From Candidatus Sulfuricurvum sp. RIFRC-1 (GTDB lineage: Bacteria > Campylobacterota > Campylobacteria > Campylobacterales > Sulfurimonadaceae): a stretch of DNA of 64,000 nucleotides. Position 1 is the first letter of the stretch. Every line of letters starts with the position of its first letter. Where the stretch lies: NCBI RefSeq assembly GCF_000310245.1, contig NC_020505.1:952001-1016000 (forward strand). The letters run 5' to 3'. The notes beneath the pieces were generated by a model that saw only the letters and a program-made list of their open reading frames with translations, was not told where the DNA came from and searched no databases. This document shows, in pieces, positions 56,155 through 63,555 of the stretch. Both the position numbers and the translations under genes were made by a program.

Positions 56155-56859
56155 ATGCTTAACATAGATATCACTCGTAAAAAGTATGCTGAGAAAGAGA
56201 TACTTCAAGATATACGTTTTAGCCTTAAATCAGGAGAATTTATCTCTATTATCGGTCCATCGGGATGCGGAAAAACGACGCTGCTCCGGCTCATCTCCTC
56301 TTTGGATAACGATTTTGAGGGGTCGATTGACATCGACAGAGATACCATCGGGATGATGTTTCAAGAGCCTAGGCTTTTGCCATGGCTTACCGTCAGAGAA
56401 AATATTGCTGTTGTGGATAAAGTCGGCGATCAGGAGGAGGTACTTAAGCTTTTGCGTATGGTGGGATTAGAACATACCCTCAATACCTACCCCAAAAATC
56501 TCTCCGGCGGTATGGCACGAAGAGTTTCTCTTGTAAGAGCTTTTATCAACCGTCCCAAGCTCATTTTACTGGATGAGCCGTTTGTATCTCTGGACAGACC
56601 TACCTCTCTCGCGCTTCAAAATGATTTGATGCTCTTTTGCAAAAGTTTTAATCCTGCGGTGATTTTGGTTACCCATGATCTTGACGAAGCGATTTCGCTT
56701 TCACAAAAAATTCTCTTTTTAGGCGGTGAAGTTACCGGAAACATTATGACCCACATCAACGAAAACCACTGTTTTGATACGCTTTATCCTACACAGGTAG
56801 ACGTGATAAAAGAGAATATATTATCCCTGCATCCCAATATTTTAGAAGGAAAATTATGA
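56155..56859 (+). CDS. NitT/TauT-type ABC transporter ATP-binding protein
   Basis: 234 residues. Walker A GPSGCGKTTLL (about 35-45), MMFQEPRLLPWLTVREN, signature LSGGMARRVSLVRA, Walker B LILLDEPFVSLD and switch VTHDLDEAI. Short and without an extra sensing domain. Overlaps the DUF411 gene by 4 bp. Confidence 0.9.
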   Translation: MLNIDITRKKYAEKEILQDIRFSLKSGEFISIIGPSGCGKTTLLRLISSLDNDFEGSIDIDRDTIGMMFQEPRLLPWLTVRENIAVVDKVGDQEEVLKLLRMVGLEHTLNTYPKNLSGGMARRVSLVRAFINRPKLILLDEPFVSLDRPTSLALQNDLMLFCKSFNPAVILVTHDLDEAISLSQKILFLGGEVTGNIMTHINENHCFDTLYPTQVDVIKENILSLHPNILEGKL

Positions 56860-57254
56860 AAAAAAGAACGCTCATACTATTGATGCTCTCATTTGCCAAT
56901 GCGGAAGACCTCAAAATGCAAATCTATAAACCTGTCACAAGCTCATGCCCTGCATCGTGGCTAAGTGAGATAGAAATGAGCATAGCTAAGCCGGAGATTA
57001 TGTCGATAGTAGATATTAAAGGACTTAAAAGTGATATAGGTATTCCAAAAGAACTTCAATCTTGCAATACTTCAATTTTAGGTGATTATGTTTTTGAGGG
57101 GAATGTCCCGCCGGAGGCTATTAAAAAGTTTATGAAGGAGAAACCCGCAGGCGCAATCGGACTCAGCCTGCCTGCCAGCCAAAACAATGAAGCGGTAAAA
57201 AAGGTCTATATCCTGTATCCAGATAAGATATACAAGCTTTATGGAACCTATTGA
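56856..57254 (+). CDS. DUF411 family exported protein lacking most metal-binding cysteines
   Basis: 132 residues with a signal peptide (1-16). The body is DUF411: GIPKELQSCNTSILGDYVFEGNVPPEAIKKFMKEKPAGAIGLSLP. DUF411 proteins usually carry TCGCC before a tryptophan and are linked to copper; here the segment is TSSCPASW, so only one cysteine remains there. The second conserved cysteine, ELQSC, is kept. A changed metal or partner specificity is possible. It is the last gene of the ABC operon and runs convergent with the DUF302 gene (7-bp overlap). Confidence 0.75.
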   Translation: MKKRTLILLMLSFANAEDLKMQIYKPVTSSCPASWLSEIEMSIAKPEIMSIVDIKGLKSDIGIPKELQSCNTSILGDYVFEGNVPPEAIKKFMKEKPAGAIGLSLPASQNNEAVKKVYILYPDKIYKLYGTY

Positions 57255-57718
57255 TCCAAACCGGATGAAATGATATTTTCGATCATCTCATCCACGTTTT
57301 TCGGATCCACTTGATCACTCAGTCTCGGTGTTTTTAGAAAAGAGACCGTAATGTCCGAGCTATCTTGTGGCTGAAAAATTACCAGCTTCAATGGACAATA
57401 CAGCAGAGTATCGATACTTTTAGCCACGAGCTGATAACTGACAGAGGGTTTACAAAAACCTATACTGATCGCATTTTTTAGAAGCGGTTGTTTGTCTAAA
57501 CTTTTGGATACCGCTTCTAAGGCTTTTGCTATATTTATCTCGTATACGATGTTAAATGCATTGACTTGCAGTTCATTGCTGATGCGTAATTGCACCTCTT
57601 CAAATGATCTATCGCTAACTTTATAGGAGATATATTCGGGTGTTTCGGTACGAATATTCTCTGCATAGAGTTCTCCTGTTAAGAAGAGATAGAGAAAAAA
57701 GATTATTTTCGTTTGCAT
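57248..57718 (-). CDS. DUF302 family exported protein
   Basis: 156 residues. Signal peptide to about 19, then a DUF302 domain: SFEEVQLRISNELQVNAFNIVYEINIAKALEAVSK and a conserved C-terminal CPLKLVIFQP. Such domains are found in periplasmic or thiol-rich proteins of unknown job; cysteines at CKPSVSY and CPLK are present. Overlaps the 3' end of the upstream PQQ-system binding protein gene by 16 bp and is co-transcribed with it. Confidence 0.7.
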   Translation of the reverse strand: MQTKIIFFLYLFLTGELYAENIRTETPEYISYKVSDRSFEEVQLRISNELQVNAFNIVYEINIAKALEAVSKSLDKQPLLKNAISIGFCKPSVSYQLVAKSIDTLLYCPLKLVIFQPQDSSDITVSFLKTPRLSDQVDPKNVDEMIENIISSGLDQ

Positions 57719-58866
57719 TTCATCTCAGATGCCGCGATACCCAGGGTATCTAAATCGGTTATCGGATGTAAAAAACCGACTTGCGGCGAGGTGGAAATAA
57801 GCGCTTTTGGATGAACTAAAGAGATAGGCATTCGCAGCTGTCCATTATAGTTTCGGTAAGAGAGTTTTCTCCCCATATAGGCTGATAACTCAAATTCATT
57901 TGAACGAATATAGGCAATATTCGCTTTAACTTCGCTTGTGTTCGTGTGCATGAGGGATGTTGCAATGGTTCGGATTGCGACCCACGCAGCAAAGTCTTCA
58001 GACTCCATCCAACGTGATGCATGTTTTTCAAAGCGGTTTTGCATTTGTGCCGCCCCCCATTGCTCGATACTCTTATGCCACATTACCGGCGTAAGCCCCT
58101 GAGTACCGGCTACCGGACGTGGTAACCACGAGTTGAAATAGACAAATTCTCCGAAATCGCCAAAATAATCTGCCGTAACGATAACATCATAGTCATCGCT
58201 TTGGGTAAATGCCGGGAGTTCATCTTCCGCTTTTCTGCGAATATCTGTTGTGTTATTCCAAATTTTCTCTTTTACGATTGTGGCACCGAATTTTTTGGCA
58301 GCTCTTCGGATGGCAATAGCAATATGTTTGTCTTTGACTGTTTTGCCTTGGAGCAAGAAGATGTTTTTGAAATTTCGCTTTACAAGAAATTGCATTAATC
58401 CATCATACAGCATCGCATCACTTGGAATAGTATGCAAAAGATTACTGTTGCAGTAGTACATTCGCAGGCTGGTATCATTCAATCCGGTATTAAATATAAG
58501 AACATTCTTACTTTTTGGGTGCTTCATAAGTTTTAGAAAGAGGGAGATTTGAACGTTTACAACCACATAGCGACCGCCGTTGTCTACGTAATTCTCAAAA
58601 GCTTTTAAGAGCTCATCTTCTTTATACGATACTTTCGTATCCAAAGAGTACTTCTGATTCATAAATTGAGCACTTTTTTGACTGTCTTCTAGTGCCATTT
58701 TTGCCCCGGCCAAACCCAAGTCATCCGGCTTTTCGATGATATTTGAGAGGACCGGAGGATGTTTTACTTTTTGATGTAAATACAGCATCTTGACACTCAT
58801 ATCTGTAGCGCTCAGCGAGATGGTACACAATAAGATTGTAATCAGTAAATGTAGTGCATAGCGCAT
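57703..58866 (-). CDS. ABC transporter substrate-binding protein, PQQ-dependent alcohol dehydrogenase system
   Basis: 387 residues from the ATG at 58866, seven nucleotides after AGGAG; a start at 58887 would leave almost no leader after promoter P5. Signal peptide MRYALHLLITILLCTISLSA, then a branched-chain-amino-acid-receptor-like fold (GLAGAKMALEDSQKS, KNIFLLQG, YDVIVTADYFGDFGEFV). It matches the binding protein of the PQQ alcohol dehydrogenase ABC system, the relative of LutA in lanthanide uptake. The permease and ATPase are encoded on the other strand from the shared regulatory region. Confidence 0.8.
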   Translation of the reverse strand: MRYALHLLITILLCTISLSATDMSVKMLYLHQKVKHPPVLSNIIEKPDDLGLAGAKMALEDSQKSAQFMNQKYSLDTKVSYKEDELLKAFENYVDNGGRYVVVNVQISLFLKLMKHPKSKNVLIFNTGLNDTSLRMYYCNSNLLHTIPSDAMLYDGLMQFLVKRNFKNIFLLQGKTVKDKHIAIAIRRAAKKFGATIVKEKIWNNTTDIRRKAEDELPAFTQSDDYDVIVTADYFGDFGEFVYFNSWLPRPVAGTQGLTPVMWHKSIEQWGAAQMQNRFEKHASRWMESEDFAAWVAIRTIATSLMHTNTSEVKANIAYIRSNEFELSAYMGRKLSYRNYNGQLRMPISLVHPKALISTSPQVGFLHPITDLDTLGIAASEMKCKRK

Positions 58867-58896
58867 AGTTGATCTCCTGAAAATCATGGTATGACA

Positions 58897-58928
58897 ATTA
58901 TAGGAAAAATAAATAGCGTGTGTATAGC
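58897..58928 (-). promoter_or_regulatory. Tandem-repeat promoter of the PQQ-system binding protein (site P5)
   Basis: On the minus strand GCTATAC and GCTATTT are 11 bp apart, then 8 bp and TATAAT (58897-58902). Its outer repeat shares two bases (58927-58928) with the repeat of the divergent site P6. Confidence 0.78.
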
Positions 58929-58958
58929 TATTTTCGAGCTATTTACATTTTGTATAAT
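58927..58958 (+). promoter_or_regulatory. Tandem-repeat promoter of the YVTN/ABC operon (site P6)
   Basis: GCTATTT (58927) and GCTATTT (58938), 8 bp, then TATAAT (58953-58958), 30 bp before the start codon. Overlaps P5 by 2 bp, so four half sites lie side by side in the 34 bp from 58911 to 58944. Confidence 0.82.
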
Positions 58959-58987
58959 ATTTTCAACATCAGTCATAAGGGATTTTT

Positions 58988-59950
58988 ATGAAAAAAACTG
59001 CACTCTCAACCATTTTATTGCTCAGTATTGGAGTTCAGGCAGATACGGTATTCGTATCCAATGAGAAAGACAATTCGATTTCCGTTATAGACTCAAAAAC
59101 TCAGAAAGTCACCGAAACGATACGTGTTGGACAAAGACCGCGCGGGATTCTCCTCGATAAATCTAAAACTCAACTGTATGTGTGTGCCAGTGATGATGAC
59201 ACCGTACAAATACTGGATATCAAAAGCAAACGAGTGATTGCAAATCTGCCATCGGGTGAAGACCCGGAACAGTTTGCTTTGCATCCTAATGGGAGAGAGC
59301 TTTATATCGCGAATGAGAATGATGCACTGGTCACGATTGTCGATACACTGAAAAGAAGCGTATTAAAACAGATTGAGGTCGGGATAGAACCTGAGGGTAT
59401 GGCCGTAAGCCCTAATGGAAAGCTTGCAATCGTAACAACAGAGACATCAAATTTTTTACATTGGATTGACACCAAAACGAAAAAAATCGTGCATACAACA
59501 CTTGTTGACCAAAGACCGAGACATATAGAATTTAATAAAAGCGGTGATAAGGTTTGGGCCTCTTCAGAGATAGGGGGAACGGTTATGGTTGTCGATACAG
59601 CGTCAAAAAAGGGCATTGCAAAAATCAACTTTAAAATACCGGGAATCTTTAAAGATCAAATTCAACCGGTCGGTATAAAACTTACCAGCGATGGCAAATA
59701 CGCTTTTGTCGCACTGGGGCCAGCGAATCATGTCGCGGTTGTCGATGCTGTAACCTTTAAAGTGATTAAATATCTATTGGTCGGTAAACGGGTATGGCAA
59801 ATGGCCTTTGTCGAGAATGAACAGCAGCTTTACACGACCAACGGTGTTAGCGGTGATGTCTCTGTGATCGATGTTAATGGACTAAAAGTACTCAAAAGTA
59901 TTAAAGTAGGCCGTTATCCTTGGGGTCTAGCGGTTATTCCGACGAACTAA
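58988..59950 (+). CDS. YVTN beta-propeller protein, PQQ catabolism-associated (LutD-like)
   Basis: 320 residues. Signal peptide to about 18, then about seven YVTN-type blades (VFVSNEKDNSISVIDSKTQKV, ELYIANENDALVTIVDT, LYTTNGVSGDVSVIDVNG). Matches the PQQ-dependent catabolism-associated propeller that is clustered with alcohol dehydrogenase ABC transporters. Periplasmic; possible roles are carrying metal or docking. First gene of a three-gene operon that ends with the ABC pair (1-bp gap to the ATPase). Confidence 0.82.
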   Translation: MKKTALSTILLLSIGVQADTVFVSNEKDNSISVIDSKTQKVTETIRVGQRPRGILLDKSKTQLYVCASDDDTVQILDIKSKRVIANLPSGEDPEQFALHPNGRELYIANENDALVTIVDTLKRSVLKQIEVGIEPEGMAVSPNGKLAIVTTETSNFLHWIDTKTKKIVHTTLVDQRPRHIEFNKSGDKVWASSEIGGTVMVVDTASKKGIAKINFKIPGIFKDQIQPVGIKLTSDGKYAFVALGPANHVAVVDAVTFKVIKYLLVGKRVWQMAFVENEQQLYTTNGVSGDVSVIDVNGLKVLKSIKVGRYPWGLAVIPTN

Positions 59951-59951
59951 G

Positions 59952-60689
59952 ATGAAAACACATATTTTAGAGCTCGAAAACGTATCGCACACATACGATA
60001 AGGAGATGGTTCTTAAAAATATCTCATTTTCCATCGAAGAAGCCTCTTTTTCTGTCTTGCTCGGACTGAACGGGGCAGGCAAATCGACTATATTCTCTCT
60101 TCTAACCAGACTCTTGAACCTTCAATCCGGCTCAATAAAGATCAATGGATACACGATACAAAATTACAGCAAAGCGCTTAAAGATATCGGTATCGTTTTT
60201 CAGGAACCGACGCTGGATTTGGATTTGACCGTCCGACAAAATCTTTACTACTACGGTGCGTTAAAAGGGTTGAGTTTTAAAGAGACCATCGCCTCTATCA
60301 AAGAGGAACTGAGCAATCTTGACCTCGATGAAAAACTGGATACAAAGGTGCAAAAACTCAACGGCGGACACAGACGACGGGTTGAAATCGTACGCTCCCT
60401 CATTAACAAACCGAAACTTCTTTTACTGGACGAAGCAACGGTTGGACTCGATTTGAAAAGCCGCTTTGATATTCTGGATTATTTGCGCCGAAAAGTTCAA
60501 AAAGGGGAGCTCTCTGTTTTATGGATCACCCATTTGTTTGATGAGGTTCAAGAGAGTGATACGTTGGCCATTATTCACAAAGGAAAGATTCTTCAAACCG
60601 GCAAGGTTGATGCGATTATAGCCGAGCACAATCAAGCGGACTTAACCCAAACCTTCAGATATTTGACGAGGGAGAATCCTGATGCGTAA
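59952..60689 (+). CDS. ABC transporter ATP-binding protein, PQQ-dependent alcohol dehydrogenase system (LutE-like)
   Basis: 245 residues. Walker A GLNGAGKST (about 37-45), signature LNGGHRRR instead of LSGGQ, Walker B LLLLDEATVGLD and switch ITHLFDEV. The LNGG variant and the DrrA-like pattern match the ATPase of the PQQ alcohol dehydrogenase ABC system and LutE. Overlaps the permease gene by 8 bp. Confidence 0.85.
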   Translation: MKTHILELENVSHTYDKEMVLKNISFSIEEASFSVLLGLNGAGKSTIFSLLTRLLNLQSGSIKINGYTIQNYSKALKDIGIVFQEPTLDLDLTVRQNLYYYGALKGLSFKETIASIKEELSNLDLDEKLDTKVQKLNGGHRRRVEIVRSLINKPKLLLLDEATVGLDLKSRFDILDYLRRKVQKGELSVLWITHLFDEVQESDTLAIIHKGKILQTGKVDAIIAEHNQADLTQTFRYLTRENPDA

Positions 60690-61467
60690 CTATTTTTATT
60701 GTGCCCAAGGGATCATTTATAAAGAGCTATTACGCTTTTTAAAAGAAAAAAGCCGATTCTTTTCGGCACTCGTTCGCCCTTTATTGTGGCTTTTTATCTT
60801 TTCAGCAGGTTTTACATCGGCCCTGGGTTTAGCCATCATTCCCCCCTATGAGTCCTATATAACCTATGAAACCTATATCGTTCCGGGGCTTGTGGGGATG
60901 ATTTTGCTTTTCAACGGTATGCAAAGCTCTTTAACCATGATTATTGATAAAGAGATGGGAAGTATGAAAATATTACTGACTTCTTATATTAATAGAAATT
61001 TTTTGCTTTTTTGTAAAATGTTTGCAACCGCCATCGTCTCAACGATACAGGCGATAACGTTTTTAATCGTCGCTTATTTTTATGGAATAGAGCTGAGTAT
61101 TACCGCTATAGTGCTTACGATACCGGTCATTTTATTCACATCGATTATCCTTAACGCGTTTGCACTGTTTATCTCATCGGTTATCAAACAGCTGGAAAAT
61201 TTTGCGGCTATTATGAATTTTGTTATTTTTCCGATGTTCTTTTTGAGCTCTGCACTCTATCCATTATGGAAGATAAAAGATTCATCGCTTTTCTTATACA
61301 CCGTCTGTTCCTTCAATCCATTTACGTATATTGTTGAATCTATCCGCTTTACGCTCTATTTAAAATACGATTTGTCCAACTTTTATATTATTTTTTTCTA
61401 TTTCATAGTGGCACTAAGCCTCGCATTTATGGGATATAAGTCAAAAAAGGTTTTGAAAAAAAGTTAA
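60682..61467 (+). CDS. ABC-2 type permease, PQQ-dependent alcohol dehydrogenase system (LutF-like)
   Basis: 261 residues with six hydrophobic helices in the ABC-2 layout (LVRPLLWLFIFSAGF, IVPGLVGMILLFNGMQSSLTMI, MNFVIFPMFFLSSALYPLW). ABC-2 permeases usually export, but in the lut system of methylotrophs this pair is thought to import lanthanides with the LutA-like binding protein. The direction here cannot be read from sequence. Confidence 0.83.
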   Translation: MRNYFYCAQGIIYKELLRFLKEKSRFFSALVRPLLWLFIFSAGFTSALGLAIIPPYESYITYETYIVPGLVGMILLFNGMQSSLTMIIDKEMGSMKILLTSYINRNFLLFCKMFATAIVSTIQAITFLIVAYFYGIELSITAIVLTIPVILFTSIILNAFALFISSVIKQLENFAAIMNFVIFPMFFLSSALYPLWKIKDSSLFLYTVCSFNPFTYIVESIRFTLYLKYDLSNFYIIFFYFIVALSLAFMGYKSKKVLKKS

Positions 61468-61478
61468 AATTTAGCATC

Positions 61479-61510
61479 GCTAATTTCAGGCTATTTTTCT
61501 TATGTATACT
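61479..61510 (+). promoter_or_regulatory. Tandem-repeat promoter of the alcohol dehydrogenase (site P7)
   Basis: GCTAATT (61479) and GCTATTT (61490), 8 bp, then TATACT (61505-61510), 58 bp before the start codon. Same layout as P1-P6. Confidence 0.78.
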
Positions 61511-61568
61511 TTTGGCAATGACAGATTTTCCTAAATTTGTTGCTAAATTAAAATTGAAGGAGTAGAGA

Positions 61569-63362
61569 ATGACAAAGAGTAAAATGCTAACTACTAAGAT
61601 TGCAGTAACACTTGCTGCCTTTCTTATTGGTTGTGCTGCTCAGGGCACAGGTCTAACTAACAATGCAAAAAAAGGTGGAGTGAAAGCTTCATTTAATCCC
61701 GTAACATATAATGATATCCTCAATGATGATAAAACTGTAGGTGATGTTGTTACGTACGGTTTAGGGCAAAAAGGGCAACGTTACTCGACATTGAAACAAA
61801 TCAATAAAAAGAGCATCAAAGATCTTGTTCCGGTATGGAATTTCAGCTTCGGCGGTGAAAAAATGCGTGGGCAAGAGTCACAACCGTTGGTTAAAGACGG
61901 TGTTATGTATGTAACAGGATCGTATTCACGTTTATACGCTCTGGATATTGCAACCGGACGAGAAATCTGGGCTTATGAAGCAAAACTTCCGGATGCGATC
62001 TTACCGTGCTGTGACGTTATCAACAGAGGGGCAGCTCTTATTGACAACCTCGTAATCTTTGGAACGTTGGATGCTAAACTTGTAGCACTTGATCGCGCTA
62101 CCGGTAAAGTTGTATGGAAGAAAACCATTGCAGAGTATAAAGACGGTTATTCATTTACAGCAGCACCTTTGATTGTTAAAGGTCTTCTTATAACCGGTGT
62201 ATCGGGTGGGGAATTCGGTATTGTCGGCAGAGTTGAAGCCCGTGATCCAAAAACCGGAGAGATTGTGTGGAGCAGACCAACGGTTGAGGGACACATGGGA
62301 TACCTTAACGGTAAAGAAAATGGTATCAGCGGAACCTTAAACGCAACATGGGAAGGCGATCAGTGGCAACACGGCGGAGCGGCTCCGTGGAACGGTGTAA
62401 CGTATGATCCTGAAACTGATCTTATCTATGTACCGACGGGGAACCCTTCTCCATGGAACTCTCATGAGAGATCTGGAGACAATTTATATTCTGCTTGCAG
62501 AATTGCGATTAATCCTAGTACCGGTGAAATTGTATGGCATTACCAAACCACGCCTAACGATGGATGGGATTTTGACGGTATGTCAGAGCTTGTCTTGTTT
62601 GACTATAAAGATGCTTCAGGCAAAACGGTAAAAGCCGGTGCAACTGCCGATAAAAACGGTTTCTTCTATGTCTTAAATCGTGAAAACGGTAAATTCATCA
62701 GTGCTTCGCCGTTTGTTGACAAAATTTCATGGGCAAAAGAGATTGGTAAAGACGGGAAACCTGTTGTTATCGAAGAAAATCGTCCCGGTGTACCGGTCAA
62801 TGGCGAAAAAGGGAAGACCGTATTTACCGTTCCATCATTCTTAGGCGGTAAAAACTGGAATCCAATGGCGTATTCACAAAATACAGGTTTCTTCTACGTC
62901 CCGGCAAATGAGTGGGGTATGGACATCTGGAATCAACCGGTAACGTATAAAAAAGGTGCTGCATACATGGGTGCTGGTTTTACCATCAAACCTGTATATC
63001 AAGACCACATCGGTGCGCTTAAAGCAATCGATCCTAAAACCGGTAAAATCAAATGGAAATACGAGAATAAAGCTCCATTATGGGGTGGAGTACTTGCAAC
63101 AGCCGGCGGAATCGTATTTACAGGAACACCGGAAGGTGAACTTCTCGGGTTAGATGACGCAACCGGAAAAGTATTGTATTCGTTCCAAGTGGGTTCAGGA
63201 ATCGTTGGATCACCGATCACTTGGGAACAAGACGGTGAGCAATATGTCTCTGTAGTATCAGGTTGGGGCGGAGCTGTACCTTTATGGGGCGGAGATGTTG
63301 CTAAATCCATTAAACACATTTCACAAGGTGGAATGGTTCACGTATTTAAACTACACAAATAA
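61569..63362 (+). CDS. PQQ-dependent alcohol dehydrogenase, lanthanide-type (PedH/ExaA-like) lipoprotein
   Basis: 597 residues. The signal ends in lipobox LIGC (Cys22), unusual for a family that is normally soluble in the periplasm. The eight-bladed quinoprotein propeller has the vicinal cysteine pair PCCDVINRG (147-148), metal ligand Glu215 in GGEFG, Asn292 in TGNPSPW, catalytic Asp334 and, two residues on, Asp336 (DGWDFDG). Calcium enzymes have Ala or Ser at that second place; Asp marks lanthanide enzymes (XoxF, PedH). Body motifs such as [11 protein letters not shown] and [12 protein letters not shown] point to the ethanol dehydrogenase branch. Substrate is inferred: primary alcohols. Confidence 0.9.
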   Translation: MTKSKMLTTKIAVTLAAFLIGCAAQGTGLTNNAKKGGVKASFNPVTYNDILNDDKTVGDVVTYGLGQKGQRYSTLKQINKKSIKDLVPVWNFSFGGEKMRGQESQPLVKDGVMYVTGSYSRLYALDIATGREIWAYEAKLPDAILPCCDVINRGAALIDNLVIFGTLDAKLVALDRATGKVVWKKTIAEYKDGYSFTAAPLIVKGLLITGVSGGEFGIVGRVEARDPKTGEIVWSRPTVEGHMGYLNGKENGISGTLNATWEGDQWQHGGAAPWNGVTYDPETDLIYVPTGNPSPWNSHERSGDNLYSACRIAINPSTGEIVWHYQTTPNDGWDFDGMSELVLFDYKDASGKTVKAGATADKNGFFYVLNRENGKFISASPFVDKISWAKEIGKDGKPVVIEENRPGVPVNGEKGKTVFTVPSFLGGKNWNPMAYSQNTGFFYVPANEWGMDIWNQPVTYKKGAAYMGAGFTIKPVYQDHIGALKAIDPKTGKIKWKYENKAPLWGGVLATAGGIVFTGTPEGELLGLDDATGKVLYSFQVGSGIVGSPITWEQDGEQYVSVVSGWGGAVPLWGGDVAKSIKHISQGGMVHVFKLHK

Positions 63363-63378
63363 AAAAAAGGAGGCTGCT

Positions 63379-63453
63379 ATGAAATGGGAAAAACCGTCAT
63401 TTACGGATAACCGATTCGGATTTGAAGTAACTATGTACATCTGCCACGAATAA
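63379..63453 (+). CDS. pqqA: Coenzyme PQQ precursor peptide PqqA
   Basis: 24 codons plus stop. Strong GGAGG ribosome site 7 bp upstream. The peptide contains the PqqA pattern FEVTMY with Glu16 and Tyr20 spaced by three residues, the pair joined by PqqE to make PQQ, and the typical KP...TD..FGFE surroundings. It sits 16 bp after the dehydrogenase gene and is probably transcribed with it. Confidence 0.95.
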   Translation: MKWEKPSFTDNRFGFEVTMYICHE

Positions 63454-63474
63454 TCGTAGCAACAATGATAAGAG

Positions 63475-63500
63475 CGGGCAAATCATTTTGCCCGTTTCTG
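63475..63500 (+). terminator. Terminator or attenuator between pqqA and pqqB
   Basis: CGGGCAAA (63475-63482) and TTTGCCCG (63487-63494) form an 8-bp stem with a 4-nt loop and a T-rich tail. It would make pqqA, the consumed substrate peptide, more abundant than the enzymes. Confidence 0.75.
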
Positions 63501-63555
63501 TTATTAATTGAGGCTATAGTATATAAGTTTAGTTAATAATAGAAAAGGATAGAAG

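Noticed and set aside
63502..63535. Possible eighth repeat promoter before pqqB
   Set aside because: Only one GCTATAG half site is present; no partner 11 bp upstream and no -10 at the correct distance.
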